Below are positions 49,551 through 60,967 of a stretch of 64,000 bases of DNA, piece after piece. Under the pieces are notes generated by a model that had not been told where the DNA came from, did no database searches, and saw nothing but the letters and a program-made list of their open reading frames with translations. The position numbers were made by a program, and so were the translations under genes. The stretch spans positions 17,594,062 to 17,658,061 of the forward strand of contig OU612074.1 in the NCBI GenBank assembly GCA_914767715.1, in the 5' to 3' direction. The stretch comes from Membranipora membranacea (taxonomy: Eukaryota; Bryozoa; Gymnolaemata; Cheilostomatida; Membraniporidae). The number at the start of each line of letters is the position of its first letter. Position 1 is the first letter of the stretch.

Positions 49551-51083
49551 AATATCAAATTGAATCAAATAGTATTAAATATAATCAAATATTATCAAAT
49601 AGTATTAGATAGTATTAAATAGTATTAAATAGTATTAAATATAATCAAATATTATCAAATAGTATTAAATAGAATCAAATAGTATTAAATATAATCAAAT
49701 ACTATCAATCAGTATTTAATAGAATCAAATAGTATCAAAGAGTATTGGAATCAAATAGTATCAAATTGTATCAAAAATTATCAAATAGTACTAAATAAAA
49801 TCAAATAGTATTAAATATAATCAAATATTATCAATTAGTATTAAATAGAATCAAATAGTATTAAATAAAATTAAAATGTTATCAATTAGTATTAAATAGA
49901 ATCAAATAATATTAAATATAATCAAATATTATCAATTAGTATAAAATATAATAATTTAATAGTATTAAATATGATCAAATATTATCAATTAGTATTAAAT
50001 AGAATCAATTGGTACTATTAAATGTAATCAAATATTATCAAATAGTATTAAATAGAATCAAATAGTATTTAATATAATCAAATATTATCAATCAGTATTT
50101 AATAGAATCAAATAGTATCAAAAAGTATTGGAATCAAATAGTATCAAATGGTATCAAAAATTATCAAATAGTATTAAATAGAATCAAATAATATTAAATA
50201 TAATCAAATATTATCAGTTAGTATTAAATATAATAATTTAATAGTATTAAATATGATCAAATATTATCAATTAGTATTAAATAGAATCAATTGGTATTAT
50301 AAAATGTAATCAAATATTATCAAATAGTATTAAATAGAATCAAATAGTATTAAATATAATCAAATATTTTCAATCAGTATTTAATAGAATCAAATAGTAT
50401 CAAAAAGTATTGGAATCCAATAGTATCAAATGGTATCAAAAATTATCAAATAGTACTAAATAACATCAAATAGTATTAAATATAATCGAATATTATCAAT
50501 TAGTATTAAATATAATCAAATAGTATTAAATATAATTAAAATGTTATCAATTAGTATTAAATAGAATCAAATAATATTAAATATAATCAAATATTATTAA
50601 TTAGTATTAAATAGAATCAAATAGTATTAAATATAATTAAAATGTTATCAATTAGTATTAAATAGAATCAAATAATATTAAATTTGATCAAATATTATCA
50701 ATTAGTATTAAATATAATAATTTAATAGTTTTAAATATGATCAAATATTATCAATTAGTATTAAATAGAATCAATTGGTATTATAAAATGTAATCAAATA
50801 TTATCAAATAGTATTTAATAGAATCAAATAGTATCAAAAAGTATTGGAATCAAATAGTATCAATACGTATCAAAGACGCTTCCATACCACTAAATGGCAG
50901 TGCAGTTTTTTGAATTACTTTATGTACAACTGAGTTGCACCAAGAGTAGTCACATACGTACATTTCTTTATCATCCTCGCCATAATATCATGTAAAAACA
51001 CAAATCAATCAATCAATAGTATAAAATATAATCAACTAGAATCAAACAGCATTAAATAAAATCAAATAGTATCAAATAATATT
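49551..51083. repeat. 10-bp-period AT array, longest copy
   Basis: About 1.3 kb of phased decamers to about 50871, then the conserved spacer with ccactaaatggcagtgcag and a second block at about 51016-51083. A larger order is visible: the non-decamer phrase tcaaaaagtattggaatc recurs near 49735, 50115, 50400 and 50835, so longer blocks have been duplicated as units. Confidence 0.9.
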
Positions 51084-51639
51084 GAATTGATGATTGATTT
51101 GCAATATATACTTTCGATCATCAGCTATAGACTTGAAATCAAATTCATTGAAAACTAAGCTACAGCTGGCCTTACTAAAACCTTATCGTATATTATTATC
51201 ATCGTGTAGCTTTTTGACAGCAGCATGAAGTCAACATTTTGAAAAAGGTAATAATGACATGGTACCGGACCTCAAGGACTGTGAATCCCTCCAGTTTGGT
51301 ACTCCTCCGAGTGAGATGATGTTTATGAGGAGTCGATGTTCGGCAGATAAAGATCTATATTTGATGAAACATGAGTAGCGCACTAGACTTGAGTGTGTTT
51401 TCGTGTGTGGCGGACTGGGACTTGAAAACAAAAATGTGTCATAAATTAGGTTGACTGACTCAAATTTTTATTGTTAGTTTCACAAAACTTTTCTATGTAA
51501 ACAAAACTTGAATCCATTGCAATAAGGGAAATGGTAATTTTAAAGGTTTAGATGTTAATGCATGTTTTTTTAGTTATTCCTGTGATAGTCTACTATATAA
51601 TAGATATGTGATTATTTAAAAATGAATCAGGAACAGCTG

Positions 51640-52170
51640 TACCTGTTAAATTGATTCTGAGCATAAAAATTCCAAGCTTTGGTTGAATGGTTTGAGGCAG
51701 TATAGCAGGTAGTGCCAGGAATTTTCAATATGAAGGATTGCAATTACAAATGGACAAGTATTATTTGTCATCAAATTGTCACAAGAAAAGAAGCTTACCA
51801 AAAGCTAGCTCTCCGTGACGGGGAATCGAACCCCGGTCTCCCGCGATCTGCTGAACTACTAGACAGGATATCCTGCTCTGCGGCTCAGTTTCTATCAGAC
51901 TTTGACAGGCGGGGATACTCACCACTATACTATCATGGATTGGCTGCATGTATCATAGTGATCAGTGTGTTTTAAGCAGCCATTTAGTATGCTTAATGAT
52001 ACCCTGTTAAATGCTAGGTTATAAATGTTTTTTGGGTAAATGATACTTATAAGCTAATTACTCACAGAAAATGCAGGCGAAGGTGAAAGTAATTCTAATG
52101 TGCAAGCCAACAGATTTGTATGCGAAAAAAGCCTTTGCCAGAAGCTTGCAGCTTGTATCATTAGAGCTAT
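51640..52170. repeat. Duplicated segment, sister of 47810-48352
   Basis: Begins ggaacagctgtacctgttaaattg and runs with high identity through the tRNA-Asp to the LTR insertion point. After the LTR, the same alignment resumes at 54360 against 48353. Confidence 0.85.
51811..51939 (-). tRNA. tRNA-Asp(GTC) with 57-nt intron
   Basis: Exons around an intron at 37/38, anticodon GTC, T stem CGGGG/CCCCG paired. One A-C mismatch in the acceptor stem (TCCATGA). The intron has CAGGATATCCTG followed by ctctgcggctcag. The sister copy 47987 has the altered anticodon, so this is the unmutated state. Confidence 0.8.
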
Positions 52171-53139
52171 TGTAAGGAACGGAAATTGGTACTATCCTAT
52201 ACTAAAGTATATGCCGTGTACTATTAGTATGTATAGTTGTTCTATAACCGACCTACTTCTAAATTTGGTTCTAACTATGGTTCTAGGAATGGTTTTAAAA
52301 TCTTGCACTCCGGACACTTCTAAATGTCACTTTATTGTTGTGTAATTTATTTGTAGTTCTAATTTGGAGTTACCTCCTCTTTCATGCACTTAAGAAAGAC
52401 AAGATCGCCCAAATCTATTAAAACGTAGTTCCAATTGGTAATACTAGCACTCTGGTGAGTACGAGGTATTTAACTTATTAATTTATAGTGACGAACAGCT
52501 GGTTCCCACTACTTCACCAAGCAATTTACTAAGGGGTTGTTATTGAGCCTGTCCTCTTCTTAGCTTCACTAGAAGTTGCCTTCAAGTAGTTTAAGAAAGG
52601 TTCCTGCTGATAACCTGCGAAGACCCCTGTCTTGTTTGAGACAATGCTCTTACACCACAAAGTCCATATTATCCTTAGATGTTATTACGGCACAATCACA
52701 ATTTATGAATGTGTTCAGGTACGTTTTGATATTTTTGTTATTCAACTTAGGTGACTGATTTTAATTATGAGCACCTACTTGATCTCTGTATAGTGCCTGG
52801 AAGCCCAATCAGGTAATCAAGGTGGTGTATCAGTATCACAGGCCTCTTAGCCAAGTAAAATTAGCTAAAGACTGCGTCCCAATTTCTAGTGAAGGAAAGA
52901 GGTATCAGTCTGTGGTCACTCTAAAATTGATGTTCAATTTCTGTATTCAATGCTGAATTAATGTTTCACAGATTAGAGGTATCTTATCTTAAATCGGTAG
53001 CGTCCTACTTCTTTAAAACACAAGAATCTAATCCTAAACTATTATTCCGAAACTTAATCTATTTAACCCCCAAGCAAATATGACTACTAATTATTTCTGT
53101 TCTGCTTTAACAGTAGTTCCCAATGATACTTCTCACTGA

Positions 53140-53385
53140 TTTCTGACTTGATATGAGCCCAGACGCGAATTACCTGCGTTTAACTGGGGGTCACAATGAG
53201 TTCCGACTTGATATGAGCACCAACGCGAATTACCTGTGTTTTACGGTGGGTCACAATGATTTCCGACTTTGATATGAGCACAGACGCGAATTACCTGCGT
53301 TTAAATGTGGGTCACAATGATTTCCGACTTGATAAGAGCACCAACGCGAATAACCTGCGTTTAGCGGTGGGTCACAATGATTAAA
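53140..53385. repeat. Tandem repeat of about 70 bp, four copies, inside the LTR
   Basis: Units carry the phrases tttccgacttgatatgagca, cgcgaattacctgcgttta and gtgggtcacaatga. Subterminal repeats of this kind are common in LTR regulatory regions. Confidence 0.85.
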
Positions 53386-54039
53386 CCTGCTAAAGTTAAT
53401 TTTGAATCCTGTTTCAGAGTGTTGTTATAGTAACAATTAACAACGACTTACTTTAGTTGATTGCAAAATTGTCTTATAAACTCTTATAGTGAATATGACC
53501 TAACGTCTGAGTACCTGACGAACTGTCCCTAATTACTTTGCCAATTACTATATGCATAGAAATCAACAACAACAGTATATTCACTAAAGTTATGGTTTAT
53601 TGTCTTGATACTTATAAAAAAATGATAGTGTAATTCAAATGATACTCACAGTATATATTGGTCCTTAAACTCCACTTTAGTTTTAGCATTCCAACAAAGA
53701 TCTCTGATTTAAAACTAGTATTTATTAAATCAAAATTATAATATATTTTACTAGCTATGTAAAATGTTGACTGTGCTGCTCAAAGAATTAAACTGTACTG
53801 ATTTACTGATCAAAATTTCGGCCTTTATATAGGTGCCGATTTTTGTGCTGACTCTGCTTGTTGTTGTCTGATTAGCTGTCAGCGGATTAGTGGATTAGTG
53901 TCTCTTGTGGCTTTGTTATATGAAACCGTTCTGTGGTCACGTCACGTGGTATATTGCTGCTGTTCCTCAGTCTACCCTCTGGAATTTATTGTTCTATTTT
54001 TGGGCTGACTTTATTGTTGTTACTCCATGATTGATTACT

Positions 54040-54150
54040 TCCGTGTCACCCTGAAGATTACTTGGTACTTGGTACTATGACGTTTTGGAAAACCAAATTC
54101 CTGAAGATTACTTGGTACTTGGTACTATGACGTGTTGGAAAACCAAATTA
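54040..54150. repeat. Direct repeat of about 57 bp, two copies, inside the LTR
   Basis: The block cctgaagattacttggtact followed by tggtactatgacg and tggaaaaccaaatt occurs twice in succession. Confidence 0.85.
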
Positions 54151-54652
54151 CTGCGTCACAGTAGTTCCTATTTTCTGACCGGATTATCTTTGATGGATTA
54201 CTTCTGCGTCTCTCTGCTCGTTGTGTATGCTTGTGACTACTAAATACCATGGAGGTTACTGGGTGCATTTGTTTTCATATCTATCTGTACCCTCTGACTT
54301 CTGCGGCTGGCTGAATATAACTACATATCTCTAAGGCCCATATTTGGTACTGACACTAGTTGGTCTATGATGACAACGCTATCATTGTTGCATTTTTGTT
54401 ACATGTGGGGAGTTATCCACTGACAGACAGAGAAAAGATAACTGCTTTATCAAGAATGTTTTTTTTTCGTGAAGATTGATATGTTACTGATCTCATGTCC
54501 TCTGTTATCTTTTGGGTTTTGAAGGAGGGCAAAGTTGGGGCAATTAATCGACAACTTGTAAACTGTGAACCTGAGTTAAAGCTTCTAAACAATCTGATAA
54601 CAGATATACTTTACATATGAATATGGCAAGGCAAACTGAGGTAAAAGGTATA

Positions 54653-54724
54653 TGCCCCCGATGTGACTCAAACACGCAGCCTTCTGATCTGGAGTCAGAC
54701 GCGCTACCATTGCGCCATGGAGTC
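54653..54724 (-). tRNA. tRNA-Trp(CCA), mildly degenerate
   Basis: 72 nt, anticodon CCA with the stem TCTGA/TCAGA intact. Changes include an acceptor base next to the discriminator (GGGGGCA), CCATGG in the 5' strand and a T-loop change (GTTTGAGTC). Confidence 0.65.
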
Positions 54725-54861
54725 TGTATTGTATTGTATATGCCAAGTGATAAGGGAACTACAACAAACCTCAACTCCAAACTTAGAGCAGAGTAGCAGA
54801 CTTGAAACCCATACTGCAGCTCAAGCTGCCTGAATGTAGAAATTAACTTTTCAACAGCAAG

Positions 54862-54890
54862 CTCTCCGTGACGGGGAATCAAACCCGGGT
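54862..54890 (-). pseudogene. tRNA-Asp 3' fragment
   Basis: Acceptor strand and T arm only, at the conserved offset from tRNA-Trp. Confidence 0.6.
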
Positions 54891-55138
54891 ATTGATGATT
54901 TAAGAATGTTGATTCTCAAATCTAATGCTGAATTGGACTGCTAATGGCTTCTTGATCTAGTGCACGATAAATTCAGATCTTTAGATTTCAGATTTTGTGA
55001 CTTTGTTCGTGATGGAATAGCAAACAGTGCCAGGAGTTCATAACTGGAAGGGTGATTGCAACTAAACTTGAAAATTTATTATTTGCTTGTGTGATTCATA
55101 AAATTAGCAAATGAAAAGAGACTTTATGAAAACAAGCT

Positions 55139-55215
55139 CTCTGTGACGGGCAATCAAACCCTTGTCTCCCGCAATCTGTTGAACTACTAGACAGGATATC
55201 CTGTTTTGCTTTCAG
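55139..55215 (-). pseudogene. tRNA-Asp pseudogene, 3' exon and part of intron only
   Basis: The 3' exon is mutated (tctgtga acceptor, T stem broken) and followed by intron sequence with the CAGGATATCCTG palindrome. The 5' exon is gone; instead a local inverted repeat (agagactatagatatctatag...ctatagtctctgg, 55238-55281) occupies the junction. Confidence 0.7.
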
Positions 55216-55446
55216 TCCCTGGCTGGTAATACCAGAGACTATAGATATCTATAGATTATATAGATTATCTATAGTCTCTGGTAATACCCTGTTGCTCAGC
55301 TTTATGATACCTTTTTAAATTATGGTGGTTTGTGGTAAGCCAATGCAGGTAGTATACAACCGAATAAACATATTTGTGTGGAGGTGATTAATTATCAAAG
55401 GCAGAACGAGAATTATCACCGGCGAGAGTGAGGATAGTGGCATCCT

Positions 55447-55852
55447 TCAATCAAGTAGTATTAATTATAATCAAATATTATCACATAGTATTAAATAGAA
55501 TCAAATAGTCTTAAAAAATAATGAAGTCAACTAGTATCAAATGTAATCAAATATTATCAAGTTGTATCAAATAGTATTAAATATAATCAAATATTATCAA
55601 ATAGTATTAAAAAGAATAACATGGAATCAAATAATAAATAGTGTCAATATGTATCCGAGACGCTGCCGTACCACTAAACGCCAGTGCATTTTATTAATTA
55701 CTTTATGTACAACTGAGTTACACCGAGAATGGTCACATACATACATTTCTTTATCATCCTAGCCATGATATAATATGTAAAAATACAAATCAATCACTCA
55801 ATCAATGGTATAAAAATTAAAATATAATCAAATAGAATCAAATAGTATTGAA
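55447..55852. repeat. 10-bp-period AT array, short fourth copy
   Basis: About 200 bp of decamers, the conserved spacer (ccactaaacgccagtgcat) and a brief second block near 55810-55852. Confidence 0.85.
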
Positions 55853-57678
55853 TTGTTGTTCGATTTGCACAAATATATATTTTGTTTTATCGGCAGCACT
55901 AGTCTTCAAATCAAATTCATTGAAAATTAAGCTACAGCTGACCTCACAAAACCTCATCGTATAATCACTGTGTAGTTTTTGACAACAGCATGAACTCGAC
56001 ATAATTTTCATGAAAGGAAATAATGACATGGTACCAGACCTCGAGGACTGTGAATCCCTCCAGTTTGGTACTAGTCCGCGTGAGATGATGTTTATGATGA
56101 ATCGATGTTCGATGAATTTGAAGAAACATGAGTGTCGAACTAGACTTGAGTGTGTTTTCTCGTGTGGCGGACTGGGACTTGAAAACAAAAATGTGTCATA
56201 AAAAAAGGTTGTCTGAGTCAAATTGGTTATTGTTTGATTCACAAAATTTATATATGCCAACCAAACTAAGGATGGAAATTAGTTGACAACAATGCTTGAT
56301 CCATTTAAAAAGGTAATATTAAAGGTTTTGATACTGGCATATGGTTTAACACTGATTCATATTTTGAAACTTTTCCTGTGCTAGTCTACTTTAAAACAGA
56401 TGTGTGATTATTTATAAATTAATCAGGAGTTTTTCGATCATGGGTGAAATGACCCAACATCATTTTACCACCCCTATGGGTGCGTCAACAAAGAGCCATT
56501 AATTGAGTAATCTGTTACGGGTACAGACCAACCCGTTGAAGAAATTTAAATATTTCAATAGGGAATCTATAGAATGACAGGTAAAAGAATAAAGATGCCA
56601 CTAGATTTATCTGACCCAGATCTTAATCACTATGTTTCCATGTGAGTTCCGAGGTCGGCCTAGATCGAGCTGAGTTGTCACCTCTTGGCTCGATCTCGAA
56701 ATATTCAGTCATTCCCATGTTAGAGCTGAGGAAACAAAACATCAAAAAAATCTATATCTATATCAAATTCTGTATTTGGATATGTGTGCTTTTTGTAGTT
56801 TTCTCCTACGACCCGGCAACTCAGGACATTCAGTTTTACTCGGCAACCCAGGCCGTCAACATTAACCCTTGTTGGCCAGGATAGTAACTTGTGATATTGT
56901 CGGACTTTACTTGGTCTGAAGGTTGCTCAACAATATTTGGATCGGTAAGTTCTATTCATAATTTCTAAAGTCAGTCTAGCTTGAAGTTTTGTCTTGCTCG
57001 TGTGAAACAAAGCCGTAGGAAAATTGAAATACTTTGTCATTCATATGTTGGCCTTTTGCAAGTAACACTCTTACTTTGTTAGTTGGGATAATCCAAAAGC
57101 GTTGTGATATTGCATCAGAGTTATGTGAATAACTGAAATGATCAGGTTGCTATGGCAAAATCACTACACATGCATGTTTATTGCCGCCAAACCTTGATCA
57201 TACCCAGCTATAAAGAAATTTGCCCAACGACTTGCCAAAATGAAATTGCTATGCATTTTCCCTAAGATTACTGAGAAAACCTGTTGATCGTTGTAGTTTA
57301 AGCTGTGAGTTAATGAAACATAAGATTCAAAGGCGGTAGCAAGGTACCCCGAATCCAAAAGTCCTAAACAAATCTAGAGACAATAATACATCCTAAATGT
57401 GTGAAACCGAATCTGATCACTTCGAGCACGTAGCAAGTTGCCTTATATACACTTAGACAGATGAAAAACAACAATTGCCGCTAAACACAGGAACACTCTT
57501 TGTATACACATTGTAACTGGTCGATGCGCATATAATGAACTTTCACAATGAGAATAGAAATGTATTTCTGTCTCAAATCTCATTATCACGTAAGATCATT
57601 TACTAAAGTCTACCCTCCATCTTAAATGGAACAATTTTTGCTTGAAATTCTATTAATACTCTGATTAACATTCTGTAG
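55853..57678. other. Module spacer with P450 5' exon remnants
   Basis: Aligns with the spacer of the other modules. The conserved upstream donor (ggatcg followed by gtaagttc) lies at about 56945. The 5'-flank tRNA-Gly expected near 56650 is missing, and P450 exon 1 is missing too, consistent with deletions in this copy. Confidence 0.45.
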
Positions 57679-59693
57679 GTGTAGACAAGCCCTACTTAAG
57701 GACTCATAAACAGAAGGAATTGTGGGTAAAGAAGCTAGCTCAATAATTAGATTCCCAGGGAAGCCTGCTTTAGTTGAGGTGAGTGTTGAAACCACATACC
57801 CCATATCCTGTTTAAATGGGAACCATCAATATTGCAATGTTCTTATGAATTTAATTTTGAAATAGAAGGTGCGAAAGTAATAATATTTTGGATGAGTATA
57901 TGGCATTGTGTGTCATAATATGGGTCTGTAATTAATGTATTTTGAAGGTTATCTCCCCCTGTGACTGGTACAGTTAGAGTGACTAACAGTGATCTAGTGA
58001 TTTTTGAGAATACAAAGTGCCTAAAGGTGTAAGTTCTCTATATTACAAGTGCCGAAAGGTGTAAGTTATCTGTTTCCTGTTTCAGTATATCAAGCAATTG
58101 TGATGAAGACAGTAAAGTATTGAACATTAGTTCATGTCCAAACCACACATCAAGCTATTTGTCAATGGTAATTGCTTCTTGAGAATAAAGGAGCTCACAA
58201 CACATTCGTGCCCTTTATAAGGTCTTCTACACTTACTAATAACTATCTCCTGACCACCCAACACCCATTGAAGGCGAATAAGAAGTTGAGCTGCTTCGAT
58301 GAATGGAGTATTCCGTAGAGATTTAAAAAGGATTATTTGCGTAACATATGTATTGTATTGCCATGGAAACCGAGCGAAAATAGCAGAGCTTGGCCCCTGC
58401 AGCGAATCTGACCTAAATGGTGGTGCTTATCAAGCATTGATGGTTCAGTGGTAGAATTCTCGCCTGCCACGCGGGAGGCCCGGGTTCAATTCCCGGTCAA
58501 TGCAAATTTTGGGAGTTGTTCCCTCTAATACTATATAAAAAACCAAATGGTATATGCTAAGACAGGGCTGTGAAGCTTTGCATTTCAGAAATATAATAAT
58601 CGGAAGCAGTACCAATGAACTAAAGGGGGTTTAGTTCATTGGTAGTACAATTTTAGTTGTATTTGACATGAGCATCTATTTGTAAATATATTTTTATGCT
58701 TTTCAACATCAAATTCTAAATTTTCTGACAACAGTAACTGGATCATCAACCCATTAGGCACAGACCTTTCTTTAAATTTTAATTTTGCGTGATCTTTGAC
58801 CCTTAGTTATCTTACATACACATCGAAGTAGCAATACTTATCACATGTACATGTACATGTTTCAGACGATAGTGAACACAGGAAGTGACATCATTTGTCA
58901 TATGGCCGAGCACTACAATGACCCACTCGAGTTCAAACCAGAGAGATGGCTCAGAAGTGCCAGGAGAGATATTGCACCGTTCTCCTTTATACCGTTTGGT
59001 TTCGGAGCTCATATTTGTATCGGCAGAAGATTCGCTGAACAGGAATTAATGTTAGCTGTAGCTGTGGTAAGTTTGATTATGCCTGGGAATATGCCATTTG
59101 AAGATTCTCATATCGAAGTCAAACCATTTCAAATCTATTCTTGCATCTTTAGCAACCATATTGGAATATGAGGCTACTTAAACTACCAATACCCAACGAA
59201 ATATATTGACTAGCTATTATTTTTCATGTCCCATTCAGACAATTTCAATTATATTCCTCAGGTCTTTATCAAACAATTTAAGATATTATTTTTAAATCAC
59301 AATGGAAAACATAGTTTTGATACTTTCCCTTACAGTGTTAGCGCTATGCTGCCCAGTATTGCAGACTGGTAGCTGCCATTCCTTAGTGTTCAGTTATATC
59401 AATTTTTCCCTCCAGCATGCCACTGAAATCTTCATGTTATGTTACGTGTTTTGAGTTGTCCTTTCTTACATAGAAAGCAGACAACTCTGCTGACAAATCA
59501 ATAAAACCAAAGTGTGTGGGACAACTCATATAAGTAATCTAATACAACTTGTTCACCTACATTTCAGTTGATGATGAGGTACCAAGTGGAACTGATTGCA
59601 CCCTGTTTCAAACTTGACAGAGTGTCCAAGGTGTTCTACAGCCCTGACAAGCTGGTATCAGTGTGTCTAACAGAACGAGGCAGTTCTAGTTAA
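57679..59693 (+). pseudogene. P450 copy F: exons 2, 8, 9, 10
   Basis: Exon 2 (57679-57778) has lost one base in KKLGS and is out of frame. Exons 3-7 are deleted. Exon 8 (57948-58028) has a 2-bp net gain. Exons 9 (58866-59066) and 10 (59568-59693) are full length and open, with PLEFKPERW and a heme loop FGFGAHICIG in which His replaces the conserved Arg. The tail SVCLTERGSSS resembles the intact gene. Intron 8 holds the tRNA-Gly at 58434. Confidence 0.87.
58434..58504 (+). tRNA. tRNA-Gly(GCC), intact, nested in P450 intron 8
   Basis: Identical to the gene at 47332, with all stems paired (GCATTGA/TCAATGC; CCGGG/CCCGG) and anticodon GCC. Same orientation as the surrounding P450 pseudogene. Confidence 0.95.
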
Positions 59694-60105
59694 CTGCACA
59701 GGAAAACAACTTATCAATATTTTGAAAACTGGTTTGCGGTGCAAAACATTCAAGTTAACACTTCTTCCGGTTGCTTTGTAAGATCAATAAAAGAAATCAG
59801 ACTATATCCCCAGAAACTCGCAAAAATTGAAGGAAAAATCAAGGCAAATCGAATTACTCCAAGTTCATGAAATCATCTTACTCACCAACTTATATATTTT
59901 TTTGGAGCTAGGTTAGGACAAACGAAAAAGCTCCACCTGTTCTTTTGATTCTGAGCATAAAAAATCAAAGCTTGGGTGGAATTGTTTGCGGTATAGCAGG
60001 CAGTGCCAGGAATTTTTAAACTGAAGGATGAGTGCATCTACAATCGAAAAAGTATTTTTGGCTCATTTAAGAGGCCTAGGAATAGAAGCTTACCAAAAGC
60101 TAGCT

Positions 60106-60233
60106 CTCTATGATGGGGAATCAAAGCCCGGTCTCCCGTGCTCTGCTGAACTACGAGACAAGATATCCTGCTCTGCTGTTCAGTTTCCATCAGACTTGAC
60201 AGGCGGGGATACTCACCACTATACTATCACGGA
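60106..60233 (-). pseudogene. tRNA-Asp(GTC) pseudogene with intron
   Basis: Layout, intron and anticodon GTC are kept, but the 3' acceptor strand (TCATAGA) mispairs with TCCGTGA and the T arm is broken (GGGCTTTGATTCCCC). Confidence 0.7.
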
Positions 60234-60782
60234 TTGGCTGGAAATATCATAATGATCTGTGTGTTTTTTAAGCACGCTATTACCATTAGTATGCTTAATG
60301 ATGCCCTGTGAATATGTGTAAATGCTAGGTGATGAATTTGTTTTGGGTAAGTGATACTTATTAGCTAGTTACTTGCAGAAAATAACACTGATCAAAGGCG
60401 AAAGTGATTCTTATGTGCAAGCCAACAGCTTTGTATGCTAAAAGAACCTCTGCCAGAAGCTTGCAGCTTGTATCATTAGAGCAATTGGGTCTATGATGAC
60501 AACGCTATCATTGTTGAATTTTTGTTACCTGTAGGGAGTTATCCACTAACAGAAAGAGAAAGGATAATTATTATTAATAATGTTTTTTTTCATGAAGATT
60601 GATATGTTACTGATCTCATGTCCTCATGTGATCTTTTGGGTTTTGAAGGAGGGCTAAGTGGTGGCAATTAATTGACCACTTGTAAACTGTGAACCTGAAT
60701 TTAAGACTCTAAACAATCTGATAACAGAAATACTTTGAGCTTGCATATGAATATGGTAAGGCAAACTGAGGTAAAAGGTATA

Positions 60783-60843
60783 TGACCCTGACGTGACTCG
60801 AACTTGCAGCCTTCTGATCTGGAGTGATATGGGCTACCGGTCT
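60783..60843 (-). pseudogene. tRNA-Trp pseudogene, 5' part deleted
   Basis: T arm and anticodon region (gatctggagt) survive, while the D arm and 5' acceptor strand are rearranged (gatatgggctaccgg). Not functional. Confidence 0.75.
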
Positions 60844-60967
60844 GTATATGCCATATGAATAGGTAACTGTAAGATGCTGCAAAACCAAACTTAGAGCAGC
60901 AGAATTGAAAATCTTGTTACAATTTGAGCTGCCTGATTTTAGAAAAAAAACTTATCAAAAGCTAGCT

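Larger units (their letters stand above)
52171..54355. mobile_element. Probable solo LTR, about 2.2 kb, with 4-bp target duplication
   Basis: The module sequence is interrupted here but continuous at 48349-48356 (gagctatttggtc). The insert starts TGTAAGG and ends CTGACA, the TG...CA ends usual for LTRs. It is flanked by ctat (52167-52170) and ctag (54356-54359), a target duplication with one mismatch. On the minus strand a TATA-like ctatataaaggcc lies near 53825-53838 and an AATAAA near 53590, which suggests a minus-strand LTR (U3 about 0.5 kb). No protein-coding interior is present. Element superfamily unknown. Confidence 0.7.

Noticed and set aside
52171-54355. DNA transposon with terminal inverted repeats
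   Set aside because: Only the terminal TGT/ACA bases are inverted, and the 4-bp duplication with TG...CA ends fits an LTR better.
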